Positions 16,106 through 25,029 of a stretch of 32,892 nucleotides of DNA are shown one piece after another. Position numbers and translations under genes: made by a program. The stretch is from a bacterium (GTDB taxonomy: Bacteria > Krumholzibacteriota > Krumholzibacteriia > Krumholzibacteriales > Krumholzibacteriaceae), in assembly GCA_020350885.1 (NCBI GenBank), contig CP070727.1, positions 4,050,569 through 4,083,460 of the forward strand. Reading direction: 5' to 3'. Numbering within the stretch: position 1 is the stretch's first letter; each line of letters begins with the position of its first letter. The notes beneath the pieces are model-generated. The model worked only from the letters and a program-made list of their open reading frames with translations, was not told the origin of the DNA and made no database searches.

Positions 16106-18451
16106 TCATCGGGCTTTCCCGGACTGGTGCCCGTAACGCTTGCGGAGGTCCCGAAGCTCCTGTACCTGTCCCCGGGACAGAGGAAGCACGGCACAGTGCT
16201 CGAAGAGCTCATCGATTCCCTCAAGGTTTCCCAGCTCGAGCCGCACCCCTGCGAGCGTGAGACAGACGTCACCGCGGTTCGGATCGTAGCGGTAGGCAAA
16301 GAGTGCCAGTGATTCGAGCTCTCCGAGGCGTCGATCGTGCCGGTAGAGGTCTGCGAGCGCCCGCCAGGCCGGATAGAAGTAGAAGATCCGAAGCGCTTCG
16401 ACGAGATCCGCTTCCCCTTCCGCCTTCCGTCCCTGCTCGATGAGGAAATCGCCCCTCCGCGTCAGGGCATAGATATGCATTGCCGAATGGTAGAAACCGC
16501 TGATATCACCGTCGAGATGCCAGAGGAGCTCCCTCTCGTAGAGCAATGGGGAACGCGGCCAGCGGCGCATTGCATACGCCTCGCCAACATGAAAGAGCCG
16601 ATACATCTCGTTCTCGTAGACGAGGTTGAAATGCCGCAGGCGCTCCGGTTCGAAGAGCATGCGGTAAGCCGCACACCCGGGCGGCATATCCATGAAGCCC
16701 GCCTGATAGAGCGGGGAATCACGTGTCGGATCGCTTCCGACAGCGGCACTCACCAGTACATAATCGCTCGACTGTTCCTTGCAGAACGCGAGCAGGCTCT
16801 CCTCATCCGAATAGAGAAGACGCATGAACCGCTCCGCCTTGCGGCGCATGCGCGGGGTTTCGAAGAAATCGTTCAGGTTCGTCGCACGTCCCGTGTAGGT
16901 CAGCACCTGGGGAGAGAGGTAATGGGATGTGAGAACTACAGCGTTCTCCGGGGTATTTCGCCTGATCCATGAGAGAAGCTTCCCCTCGACGTCGCCGGCA
17001 ACGGGATAGACGATGAACTGCTCACGTGCCGGAATTCGCAGTATCCTTGCGAACCGGCGCCAGAGGTCGGCCCGGCCCTCCCATGCGAAGTCCTGCAGCA
17101 ACGAGATACACAGCACGAAGCCGGTGCATGCGGCGAAAAGCAGCGAGGCACCCACGCCCCGCCTCCGGAATTGCACCTCCCGTGTGACTCCACCTGCGGC
17201 GAGAACGGCGAAGAATCCGAAGAGCGGCAGCAACCGCATCATGAGGAGAAAGAGGACAAAGAAAACGATCAGAAAAACAAGGGTGAAAAGCGCCACCGCC
17301 TCCCCCTCCCTGGAGCGGTAGTACAGCCTTGTCAGCGGTCCCGGGAGGAGAAGTATCAGTGGGAGTGCGAAGACGAAGATATGACGGGGGTCCGGCGATT
17401 GGAAGGGACCGACCCAGAAGGAACGCACATCGAACGGGAGTACACGGGGATCGGATGGTTTGTCCACATAGCGGAGCTTGTAGAGAATGAGCTTGAAGAA
17501 ATGGGAGTAGGATGCGAAGTGCCCCTTCAAGAAGACGGCGGGAACGAGTATACAGCACCCCGCTATGCATGCCGCGGCAACGCCGAGCAACGGATTGCGC
17601 AACCTCGTGTTGAAGGGGCCGGCACCGCCTGCGACCTCCTCCTGCTCTCCGTATGAGTGGTGCAGATAATCGAGAACGAGACAGGCAACGGAAAGCGCAA
17701 CCGGAATAGACAGGAGGAAACCGCTCGAGCGCAGGAACGGAACGAGGACGCCTGCGGCCAGTGTACAGACTACCAGCACCCGTACCGTCCGGCGCTCCCA
17801 CTGTGAGACGGACGAGACGATCATCCGCACGAGCAGAAAGAGGAGCAAGGGCACAAGATAGAACTGCGTCCCCTGCCACGAGGCGAGGGCAAGTGCGAGT
17901 AGAAGCCCTGAGAGGATCGGTCTTCGCCAGCCTCCCGATTCCCATCCGGTGACCAAAAAAAAGCTGTGCGCGATAATGAGGGGGAAGGTCACATTCTCCC
18001 TGATCAGCTCGAATCCGCTCGAACGCCCCACCAACGGAAGGACGACCGCAAAGAGGGCGGCCGTGATCACTCCCGCTGCAGTACCTCGCCAGAGGCGGAC
18101 GGCGAGGAGCGCGGTCGGAAATATGGCCAGGGAAAAGAAACACGCCGTGACGAATCGTACGAATTCGGGCAGCGGCGGTTTCCGTCCCGGCAGCATTCGA
18201 TAGAGGAGCCCGTAGAGATACTCCATTCCTATCGAGGTCTCGTGAAAGACTCTGAGACCCTCGGGCCACTGCGCCTGGCGGTCGAGCGGGGCAATCCGTT
18301 CACCGTGGGCAATGAGTTCCATATAGCGGTAGTGCGCGGCTCCCTCGGCGACAAAGCGGGGATTGGCGATGCGCGAGCGGAACCCCCAGCGTGTCACGTT
18401 GGCCAGGCAGAAGAGACCGATAAGCAGTATGAAAAATATTCTCTTCGACAT
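16106..18451 (-). CDS. STT3-like GT-C membrane protein with TPR-like C-terminus
   Basis: The 781-residue protein has a TM helix at the start, about twelve more helices to residue ~470, a periplasmic domain, and TPR-like helical repeats (about 655-760, GRKAEGEADLVEALRIFYFY and following). It parallels oligosaccharyltransferase STT3/AglB/PglB: EGAAHYRYMELIAHG at 36-50 stands for the first acidic loop, FELIRENVTFP near 147-157 for the second, and NTPENAVVLTSHYLSPQVLTY near 498-518 aligns in position with the segment holding WWDYG, but WWD is absent. It probably transfers a glycan from a lipid carrier, or is a derived non-OST relative. No ribosome site precedes the ATG at 18451, whose first base overlaps the divergent promoter at 18451-18479. 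It converges with the PorV-like gene. Confidence 0.72.
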   Translation of the reverse strand: MSKRIFFILLIGLFCLANVTRWGFRSRIANPRFVAEGAAHYRYMELIAHGERIAPLDRQAQWPEGLRVFHETSIGMEYLYGLLYRMLPGRKPPLPEFVRFVTACFFSLAIFPTALLAVRLWRGTAAGVITAALFAVVLPLVGRSSGFELIRENVTFPLIIAHSFFLVTGWESGGWRRPILSGLLLALALASWQGTQFYLVPLLLFLLVRMIVSSVSQWERRTVRVLVVCTLAAGVLVPFLRSSGFLLSIPVALSVACLVLDYLHHSYGEQEEVAGGAGPFNTRLRNPLLGVAAACIAGCCILVPAVFLKGHFASYSHFFKLILYKLRYVDKPSDPRVLPFDVRSFWVGPFQSPDPRHIFVFALPLILLLPGPLTRLYYRSREGEAVALFTLVFLIVFFVLFLLMMRLLPLFGFFAVLAAGGVTREVQFRRRGVGASLLFAACTGFVLCISLLQDFAWEGRADLWRRFARILRIPAREQFIVYPVAGDVEGKLLSWIRRNTPENAVVLTSHYLSPQVLTYTGRATNLNDFFETPRMRRKAERFMRLLYSDEESLLAFCKEQSSDYVLVSAAVGSDPTRDSPLYQAGFMDMPPGCAAYRMLFEPERLRHFNLVYENEMYRLFHVGEAYAMRRWPRSPLLYERELLWHLDGDISGFYHSAMHIYALTRRGDFLIEQGRKAEGEADLVEALRIFYFYPAWRALADLYRHDRRLGELESLALFAYRYDPNRGDVCLTLAGVRLELGNLEGIDELFEHCAVLPLSRGQVQELRDLRKRYGHQSGKAR

Positions 18452-18479
18452 TGATAAAACCGACTAATTTTGACATAAT
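18451..18479 (+). promoter_or_regulatory. Sigma70-type promoter for the RAM-domain gene
   Basis: TTGATA (18451-18456), a 17-base spacer and CATAAT (18474-18479) face the gene at 18540. The leader would be about 54 bases. The -35 box touches the start codon of the divergent STT3-like gene, so use of this promoter could interfere with that gene. Confidence 0.5.
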
Positions 18480-18539
18480 CTTCCCACGCATTCAAGCAAC
18501 CCTTGCACGCACTCACACATCGAAACGAAGGAGGATACA

Positions 18540-18782
18540 ATGCGGGCGACAGCCTACGTTTTGATAAATCTTGCAACCGGTGTGGCGGAGGAGGTCTACA
18601 GTACGCTCGGCAAAATGGAATACGTCCAGCAGGTCAATGCGATCTCGGGACCATACGACATGATCGCCCTGGTCGACGGCCCGACCTTCAACGATCTAGC
18701 CAAGTTCGTACTGGACAAGATCCAGAAGTTACCGGGAGTCCAGAAAACCATTACCTGCAACGTGATCTTCCTTGAGAACTGA
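18540..18782 (+). CDS. Stand-alone Lrp/AsnC ligand-binding (RAM) domain protein
   Basis: An 80-residue protein equal to the effector-binding half of Lrp/AsnC regulators, without the helix-turn-helix. AYVLINLATGVAEEVYSTLG at the start, then GPYDMIALVDGPTFNDLAKFV and a closing strand after GVQKTITCNVI, give the alpha-beta sandwich of the AsnC_trans_reg family. Such proteins bind amino acids or related small molecules and form dimers to octamers; without a DNA-binding domain it may modulate other proteins. The AAGGAGG ribosome site with a 5-base spacer is near perfect, so it is probably well translated. The next gene starts inside its last codons. Confidence 0.9.
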   Translation: MRATAYVLINLATGVAEEVYSTLGKMEYVQQVNAISGPYDMIALVDGPTFNDLAKFVLDKIQKLPGVQKTITCNVIFLEN

Positions 18783-20382
18783 AGCTCGAGAGGGAAATGG
18801 CGGTTTCGAAGCCGGCGGTTCGGGGCCGGGTCATAGGCACACCTGTCTCGATGAATCCGATTCGAGGCTGCGGAGGCGGGCTCTCATTCTGTCCGTGATC
18901 GTCCTTGTCCTTTTCGTCCTTGGAATCCGCATCTTTTATTATATACCCGACGACACCTACATCACCCTCCGCTACGCCCGGAATGTGATCGACGGCAAGG
19001 GCTTCGTCTTCAACGAAGGAGAACGGCTCGAAGGCTACACGAACTACCTCTGGCTGATCATTCTCATTCTCATCGGCAAGCTGGGCGGCTCGCTGCCGAC
19101 GGCGGCCCGCACACTCAGCCTCATCGCCTCCTGCGCCACGTTGATACTCGCCGGCTACATTGCGTGGGTACACCGTCCCCCCCGTGCGTCGGGCTGGAGC
19201 GCGGCACTCGCAGTTATCACGGCACCGCTGCTCCTTGCCGCCTCGCCCCCGTTTCTCACCTGGAGCCTCAGCGGCACCGAAATCCCGCTCTTCACCTTTC
19301 TCCTGCTTCTCGGTGTCGCATTCATTACCACCGGCCGGAACACCGCGAGCGTCCTTGTCGTCTTCGGGCTGCTCGGCCTCGTCCGGCCCGAGGGCATTCT
19401 CTTCTATATCCTTGCCGGCGCCATACTCCTCGACACGAAACACCGCAAGGGCGATGTGATCGTCCAGGGGGCTTGGATATTCGCCCTCATGTACGCACCC
19501 TATCTCATCTGGAAGTGGCGCTACTTCGGCGGGCTCCTGCCGAACACCTTCTACGCCAAGACCGGCCCGATAAGGATCATGACCCGAAACGGAATGTCGT
19601 ATCTCCTCGGTTTCCTCGCCCGATACGGCTATTTCCTCGTCATCGGCATCCTCATGCTTCACAAGCACCTCCGTGACCAGCGGCGAGTGACCGTCCCCGT
19701 ATTCTTCATCCTCATCCACTGGGCCGAGGTGCTGATACTCGGAGGCGATTGGATGCCCCACTACAGGCTCCTGCTTCCGACCCTCCCGCTCATTGCACTC
19801 GTCGTTTCATACGGACTCATGAAGGTCGGTGCAAGATCAGGAGACATCGGTGACGGCACAAAGTGGCGTAATCCGGTACCAGTCGTTGTAACGATACTCG
19901 TCGTGCTCGCTATGATACCCGGAGGGATCGGGTATGATGAATTCATTTACGAACGGATTGTTGTGGGGGCCTATGTACGTCTCGGACAGGTCCTGGGCGA
20001 GATCCTCCCGCCGACGACAAGCATCGCCCTCGGCTCGACCGGTGCCATCGGCTTCTACAGCGGCCTGGAGATCATCGACATCCTCGGCCTCACGGAACGA
20101 CACATCGCACACGAGGGCCGGATTGTGGCCACGCAGCCCGGCCACATGAAAGCCGACGGCCGCTACGTACTGAAACAGAAGCCGGACCTGCTGCTGCTCG
20201 GTAATGTACAGATCCATCTCGGCCGTCGGAGCGAGGATGAAATGCCCATTAAGATCCAGGAACGGGAGATCACGAAGCAGCCCGAGTTCGCCAAGCGCTA
20301 CGAATTCATAAACATCCCCATCGGCCGGAACTTTTACCTCTCATGCTATAAGCACAGGGACCTCATTCTATCACCGGAATGA
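18772..20382 (+). CDS. GT-C glycosyltransferase, AftB-like
   Basis: A 536-residue inner-membrane protein. PDDTYITLRYARN at 59-71 with GKGFVFNEGERLEGYTNYLW at 75-94 is the signature of the AftB-type (terminal beta-arabinofuranosyltransferase) GT-C family, where the double Asp is the catalytic/metal site; the enzyme transfers a sugar from a polyprenyl phosphate to a glycan in the periplasm. About ten membrane helices follow, then a soluble C-terminal domain (about 390-536, TTSIALGSTGAIGFYSGLEI). The only canonical start that keeps the first helix is the TTG at 18772, which overlaps the RAM gene by 11 bases; no clear ribosome site is present, so coupling with the RAM gene is likely. It ends two bases before the convergent ligase gene. 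The sugar is unknown. Confidence 0.85.
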   Translation: MRTEAREGNGGFEAGGSGPGHRHTCLDESDSRLRRRALILSVIVLVLFVLGIRIFYYIPDDTYITLRYARNVIDGKGFVFNEGERLEGYTNYLWLIILILIGKLGGSLPTAARTLSLIASCATLILAGYIAWVHRPPRASGWSAALAVITAPLLLAASPPFLTWSLSGTEIPLFTFLLLLGVAFITTGRNTASVLVVFGLLGLVRPEGILFYILAGAILLDTKHRKGDVIVQGAWIFALMYAPYLIWKWRYFGGLLPNTFYAKTGPIRIMTRNGMSYLLGFLARYGYFLVIGILMLHKHLRDQRRVTVPVFFILIHWAEVLILGGDWMPHYRLLLPTLPLIALVVSYGLMKVGARSGDIGDGTKWRNPVPVVVTILVVLAMIPGGIGYDEFIYERIVVGAYVRLGQVLGEILPPTTSIALGSTGAIGFYSGLEIIDILGLTERHIAHEGRIVATQPGHMKADGRYVLKQKPDLLLLGNVQIHLGRRSEDEMPIKIQEREITKQPEFAKRYEFINIPIGRNFYLSCYKHRDLILSPE

Positions 20383-20384
20383 TA

Positions 20385-21743
20385 TCAAGCAGGCAGGGGC
20401 TTTCGGCGGTATGCGTACGCCGCCATTGAGGGTAACGAGAGCGCAAACCAGAATGTGCTTTCGAAGGCCACTGGTATGAACATCCCATTGGCGAGCACGG
20501 CAAGCTGCTGGAGGAGGAGAAACCTGCCTACCTGGGCGGCTTCGGGATCGTCACGTCTGCACATGAGGCGCCGGATGACCCGAATATTATGCGCGATAAT
20601 TGCTATGAATACGAGGAGACCTGGTACTCCCATCTCACAGAATACCTGCAGGAAGGGATTGTGTACGGCCTGCCGGAAAGGCACGTAATGCGTTGATTGG
20701 TGAAGGAAGTTATCGAGGCCGACACCGAATAAAGGGTTCTTGAATCCCAGGATCATGGCAACCTTCATGGTCTCCAGCCTGGAAGCGATGGAGTAATCCT
20801 CCGTTACCTTCGAGGAGATGTCGAGGAGTGATTTGATGCGATTCCAGTAAATGGCAGGCGCCATAATGAGGACGGCGGCGATACAGACAAGCCCTACAGC
20901 GAGGATAGGCTTGTTTCTCCGTTCGATGACAAGTAGGAGTAACAGTAGAGCGATGATCCCGACAAAACCGCCCCGCGAGAAGGTCAGAAAGATCAGAAAG
21001 ATACTCCCCCCCACCAGTACAAGTAACACGGGGCGGGCAATGAACGGTTTCTTGAAGATGAATACGAAGTAGAGCAGGATTGGAATGAAGAATATTTGCA
21101 ATCCCGCAAACAGGTTCGGCTCGAATACGAAACCCTCGTACCGCAGCACGCCCTGTCCCCAGATGAGCGACAGGGAGGAGTACTGCTCGGGGATATCCAC
21201 GAAGAAAGGAAGGTAGTTACTAACAACGATGCCAACAGCCATAACGAGGAGCAGAATTCGGAATTCCCTCCTATCCCTTATGAACTGCACGGCAATGGCG
21301 ACATTCACGAGCCATTTGGCGAACTGGCTGAGCCTCGTGAAGGAGGCATCGACATCCCCGGCCACGATAATCGATTGAACGGCCAGGATAACGAATGCGG
21401 CGACGAGTGCGATAAAGGTGGGATCGTGATAGACGATTCGCCGCCCGTTGAGCACGGCGACGGTAAAAGAGACGACGAAGAATGCCATGAGGTAGATATG
21501 CACACGTACGGGGGCGAAGACATCGATCGTGGAAAAGAGGATGAAAAACATTGCGTAGAAGATCCACTTCGGCCGGTCGAAGAACACCATCCCGATTGGC
21601 AGTACGATGCAGCCCATTGCCACGAGCCGGAGGGCACTCCGGGGCAGCACGAGGAGAGCGATAACAACGATCCCTGCCAAGGGAATAAGGGCGATCAACA
21701 CCCGGTGGAGACGCAAAGGAATACCAAAGATCTCGAATTTCAT
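20385..21743 (-). CDS. O-antigen ligase / Wzy-like polymerase family protein
   Basis: A 452-residue protein with about twelve membrane helices and one large periplasmic loop (about 280-375). TFSRGGFVGIIALLL in the middle and HNPFLQVFCEMGVPGLLVFI at 361-380 are the Wzy_C/WaaL signature, the second holding the conserved His used by O-antigen ligases and polymerases. SIASRLETMKVAMILGFKNP and GVGLDNFL in the loop are typical too. It should polymerise or transfer lipid-linked oligosaccharide in the periplasm. It is the last gene of the minus-strand polysaccharide set; the Wzz gene ends 12 bases upstream, so they are one operon. WaaL-type and Wzy-type functions cannot be told apart here. Confidence 0.88.
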   Translation of the reverse strand: MKFEIFGIPLRLHRVLIALIPLAGIVVIALLVLPRSALRLVAMGCIVLPIGMVFFDRPKWIFYAMFFILFSTIDVFAPVRVHIYLMAFFVVSFTVAVLNGRRIVYHDPTFIALVAAFVILAVQSIIVAGDVDASFTRLSQFAKWLVNVAIAVQFIRDRREFRILLLVMAVGIVVSNYLPFFVDIPEQYSSLSLIWGQGVLRYEGFVFEPNLFAGLQIFFIPILLYFVFIFKKPFIARPVLLVLVGGSIFLIFLTFSRGGFVGIIALLLLLLVIERRNKPILAVGLVCIAAVLIMAPAIYWNRIKSLLDISSKVTEDYSIASRLETMKVAMILGFKNPLFGVGLDNFLHQSTHYVPFRQAVHNPFLQVFCEMGVPGLLVFIAIIAHNIRVIRRLMCRRDDPEAAQVGRFLLLQQLAVLANGMFIPVAFESTFWFALSLPSMAAYAYRRKPLPA

Positions 21744-21755
21744 ACTCCAACTCCC

Positions 21756-22922
21756 CTACGCCCGGTCCCGGGAATCCTTCTCGACGGTCCGACTAACCGC
21801 GGGTACCGGTCCCTCCAAGCGATCGGGCGCGAAATATCCCTCCCGCCACCGTTCCCTCACGAGGAGTAAAAAACATGTCCAGAAGAAGACCGCCATTGTC
21901 GAGATCATGACGATCTGTTTGCGTTTCGGCCACGCCCTCCGTTCCGGCAGCGCTGGAGGATCGATGACCCGTATGACGCTTTCCCTTCTTCCGACGGCGA
22001 CCCTCGCTTCCTCGAGCTTCAGCTGTACGTAGATCCGGGCGAACTCGTGCAGGCTCCGTTCGGTGAAGAGCCGCGTATACTCCGATGCAAGATCGGGAAA
22101 CCGGGCAAGTGGAGGAAATACCTGGGGATCCTCACCGCTCCCCTCCCGGAACCTTGTAAGCTCATCCCGCAGCTTATCCACCTCCATCGTGATCATCTCG
22201 AGTTCGTGGCTTCCCGGTTTCAACGTCATGGCGAGAAGCTGCCGTTCGATATCCATCACGGAAAGCCGCGCCCGCAACTTGGCTGCCACATCGATTGCCG
22301 CCCGCGCTTGATTCTCTATCTCGATGACCCCGTGTTCCACCATGAAATCCGTCATGGCGGAGTCCACCGCGGCGATGCTCCTTACCCTGCGGGCGAGCTC
22401 GACCTCAAGGAACCGCTGCCTTTCCCCGGCATTCTCGATCTTCAAATCGATGAGAAGGCTGTCGAGATAGTGAAGGTAACCCTCGACCATCGCCTTGGCC
22501 CGATGCGGATTCCGGTCATCAACCGCGATGACAATCACTCCCTCTTCACGCAACTCGACCGAGGTCCGCTCGAGGAGCTTCTCCCTGGCCTCCTCGAATC
22601 CGCCGACGTCATACACATTCTCGAGATCGAACTGTTTATTCATGATCATGCTCATTCTTCGGCTGCGGATAATGTAATCGATTATGAAGTTCCTACGTAC
22701 ACGCAGAAAGCTGGCATACGTCTCACCGAAAGAGCCGAGCTGAGAGAAGAAGTTGCTGCCCCCCGTTATCTCCTTTTCAACACTGAACGGCAGGAAAGCG
22801 GCCTGCACCTCGAAGCGCGGTGGGATGACGAGGGAGATGATGGCTGAAAGGACAGCCCCGGCAAGGGTAGTGATGACCACCGCCTTCTTGTATTTGAGGA
22901 TTATGCTGATAAGTGAAATCAT
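21756..22922 (-). CDS. Wzz/GumC-type chain-length determinant protein
   Basis: The 388-residue protein has the polysaccharide co-polymerase layout: an N-terminal membrane helix (about 14-33), the Wzz motif region IPPRFEVQAAFLPF after it, a long charged helical periplasmic domain (about 50-330, with ARRVRSIAAVDSAMTDFMVE and following coils), then RVIDPPALPERRAWPKRKQI with the Pro-rich segment and a second helix near 345-362. There is no C-terminal tyrosine-kinase domain. It sets the length of the polymer made by the Wzy-type protein just downstream. The ATG at 22922 has a weak AGG. A hairpin lies in the 174-base gap upstream. Confidence 0.88.
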   Translation of the reverse strand: MISLISIILKYKKAVVITTLAGAVLSAIISLVIPPRFEVQAAFLPFSVEKEITGGSNFFSQLGSFGETYASFLRVRRNFIIDYIIRSRRMSMIMNKQFDLENVYDVGGFEEAREKLLERTSVELREEGVIVIAVDDRNPHRAKAMVEGYLHYLDSLLIDLKIENAGERQRFLEVELARRVRSIAAVDSAMTDFMVEHGVIEIENQARAAIDVAAKLRARLSVMDIERQLLAMTLKPGSHELEMITMEVDKLRDELTRFREGSGEDPQVFPPLARFPDLASEYTRLFTERSLHEFARIYVQLKLEEARVAVGRRESVIRVIDPPALPERRAWPKRKQIVMISTMAVFFWTCFLLLVRERWREGYFAPDRLEGPVPAVSRTVEKDSRDRA

Positions 22923-22992
22923 ACTACCTGGTAATACGGTACCCGGAACACTCGGGATTCTCCGCAGAGCAACGAAAACGGAGGATACAGGT

Positions 22993-23019
22993 CATTCCCG
23001 CCGCTTCCGTGCGGGAATG
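22993..23019. repeat. 9-bp inverted repeat (stem-loop) between Wzz and GT39 genes
   Basis: CATTCCCGC and GCGGGAATG are perfectly complementary around a nine-base loop, within the 175-base gap between the GT39/TPR stop and the Wzz start. No T-run follows on the minus strand, so it is not a classical terminator. It could stabilise the upstream message or lessen read-through within the operon. Confidence 0.5.
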
Positions 23020-23097
23020 TACCACTCGTGTATCGGAGCGGCAAGGGCAAACTCTGTATTTCCGAGGGATCTTCGCTACGGGCATGCCTGTAGCCGC

Positions 23098-25029
23098 TTA
23101 CGGTTCACCCTCGAGTTTATGCAATAATTCGACGAGACTCTTTTCGCCGGGTACGAGCTCAAGCGCATTTCTGATCCACGAGGCGGCCTCATCCCTGTTT
23201 CCATCGGCGTATGCCAGGCGGGACAGCATCTTGCACGCAAGAACGCGGTCGTGCCGTCGCTGGAGTGAGTAGGCGTAGAGGTAGAGCTGCTTCGCCTCCT
23301 CCCGTCGCCCCTGCCGCTCGAGGAGTGAGCCGTACTCGATCGCCAGTTTGGGAAAGGTCCGATCCGTTGCGAAGGCCAAGGCATAGAATTCGAGCGCCTG
23401 TTGATTCCTCCCGCGGAGCCGCAACGCCCGCGCGTAGTTGATCTTGTTCTCCACGCGTTCGGGATCGAGGCGATAGGCTTCCGCAAATGCCGCCTCCGCC
23501 TTTTCCTCCTCCTTGATTTGCAGGTAGTGGTTGCCCAGAAAGGTATACGCCGCACTCCGGTTGACAACTATGATCTCGGGTATTGACACCAGAAAGAACA
23601 GGGCAATGAGGAGTGCACCACTTGCCAGAACCCGTGTATTCCTGCCGGCCAGCACACCGTTGACCACCCACGAGACGTAGAGGGCAGCACAGAGGATCAG
23701 GATCGGGACGGCCGGAATCCGGTAGCGGGAGGACACATAAGCTACAAGAACCGAGGCAAGGGAAACACCGACATAGAGATAGACGATGCTCCTATTTTTC
23801 GTGCCCCGGGCGAGGATGATGAGACCGAGTATCGAAAGCGGCGAGATCACCGCGAAGGGAAGGATGAGGAACCTCAAGACCGGACACGCATCGCGATAGA
23901 ACGAGATATCGACGATATCCGGGATCTCGATTCCGTTCCAGAAGACCCTGAGCTTTTCTCCGAGGAGCTTCAGCCATCCGCCCGGGTCGGAGACGATCCC
24001 GCGAACCGCAAGCCTGAACCAGTAATTCGAGGCCTCCGCCCGGGTCATGCTGCGACCCGTCTCCTGCTCCGCCCGCATCTTCGAGTCCTGTATCGCCCCC
24101 TGCATATCCCTCCGCATCCAATCCGGCGGCTTGTATATGGGGCGTGCACCCGGCCGGTTGCCGACGTAGAAATTGATACCGCCGTGTGCCGTGACGGGAA
24201 CGAAACGCCCCGTCTGGGAGGCGTTGTAGACGATCGGCGGCAGGAGCAGGATTACCGCACCGGCGAGCGTGACCAGCGCGAGCAGTATCCCCCGGGACCG
24301 CTGCCGGCACCTGAAGAGGAACCACACCGGTATTGCGATAATGAGGATAAAGAAGAGGTTCGGTCTGCCCAGAGCCCCCGCCCCGAGCACCGCACCGAGG
24401 ATCAGCGCAACGAACCAGAGTGGAACACGGCGGGAGAGAATCCGCGCCTCCCGCCCCCCCGTAAGGTCCTGATCACACACGAGGGACAGGGCGAAGGAGG
24501 CGACCATGAGGAATGTCACGAGTGATGTGGCAAGCAGGCTCCCCTCGTAGAGGATCAGGTGCGGATAGCAGAGGGTCATGCCGGCAGCGACGAGACCGAC
24601 CAGCTCCCCATCCGGCCGACCCTTCCGCCCGTATCCTGCGAGCCGCCTGCCCGACAGATAGACGAGATAGATTGTCACGAGACCGATGCACATCTGAACG
24701 AGACGAGGTGCATTGAGGCCCTCCCCGAAGAGACGAAAGACGAATGCGAGGAAGGCGGGATAGAGCGGATTGAAGGTCAAGGCACCAGCCGGGAGGCCCC
24801 CACCCGACGAGAGAGCCGAGGCCAGCTCACGGTAGAAGCTCGAATCGAGCGAAAGCACATCCCCGAGGTCGGAGGCCCTGAGCTGTAGGAAGTATATGAT
24901 CCGAACCACCAATCCCAGCACAAGTATGATCCACAGTATGGCGGTGCCCCGCTGCATGGAATGTCCCATTGGGCGCCCGTTCTCATCGCCCCCGGGATTT
25001 ACAATACAATCCGTCCGTTCATTCGTCAT
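23098..25029 (-). CDS. GT39-family membrane glycosyltransferase with C-terminal TPR repeats
   Basis: The ATG at 25029 is chosen because it overlaps the flippase stop in the motif ATGACGAATGA; an upstream ATG at 25053 would give eight more residues. The 643-residue protein has about eleven membrane helices. After the first helix, LSLDSSFYRELASALSSGGG near 59-79 with Asp62 and then TFNPLYPAFLAFVFRLFG matches the PMT/ArnT-like GT39 pattern (acidic residue, PLYP), so it should move a sugar from a polyprenyl-phosphate donor. A soluble tail (about 495-640) contains TPR repeats (AYTFLGNHYLQIKEEEKAEA and following). It lies between the Wzx flippase and the Wzz gene, so a role in assembling the same glycan is likely. 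Acceptor unknown. Confidence 0.83.
   Translation of the reverse strand: MTNERTDCIVNPGGDENGRPMGHSMQRGTAILWIILVLGLVVRIIYFLQLRASDLGDVLSLDSSFYRELASALSSGGGLPAGALTFNPLYPAFLAFVFRLFGEGLNAPRLVQMCIGLVTIYLVYLSGRRLAGYGRKGRPDGELVGLVAAGMTLCYPHLILYEGSLLATSLVTFLMVASFALSLVCDQDLTGGREARILSRRVPLWFVALILGAVLGAGALGRPNLFFILIIAIPVWFLFRCRQRSRGILLALVTLAGAVILLLPPIVYNASQTGRFVPVTAHGGINFYVGNRPGARPIYKPPDWMRRDMQGAIQDSKMRAEQETGRSMTRAEASNYWFRLAVRGIVSDPGGWLKLLGEKLRVFWNGIEIPDIVDISFYRDACPVLRFLILPFAVISPLSILGLIILARGTKNRSIVYLYVGVSLASVLVAYVSSRYRIPAVPILILCAALYVSWVVNGVLAGRNTRVLASGALLIALFFLVSIPEIIVVNRSAAYTFLGNHYLQIKEEEKAEAAFAEAYRLDPERVENKINYARALRLRGRNQQALEFYALAFATDRTFPKLAIEYGSLLERQGRREEAKQLYLYAYSLQRRHDRVLACKMLSRLAYADGNRDEAASWIRNALELVPGEKSLVELLHKLEGEP

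Noticed and set aside
15220..16299. Minus-strand open frame of about 359 codons
   Set aside because: Antisense to the PorV-like gene and overlapping the end of the STT3-like gene in another frame; no motifs.
18751..19761. Minus-strand open frame of about 336 codons
   Set aside because: Antisense to the AftB-like gene, very acidic and low in hydrophobic order, a mirror of a membrane protein gene.
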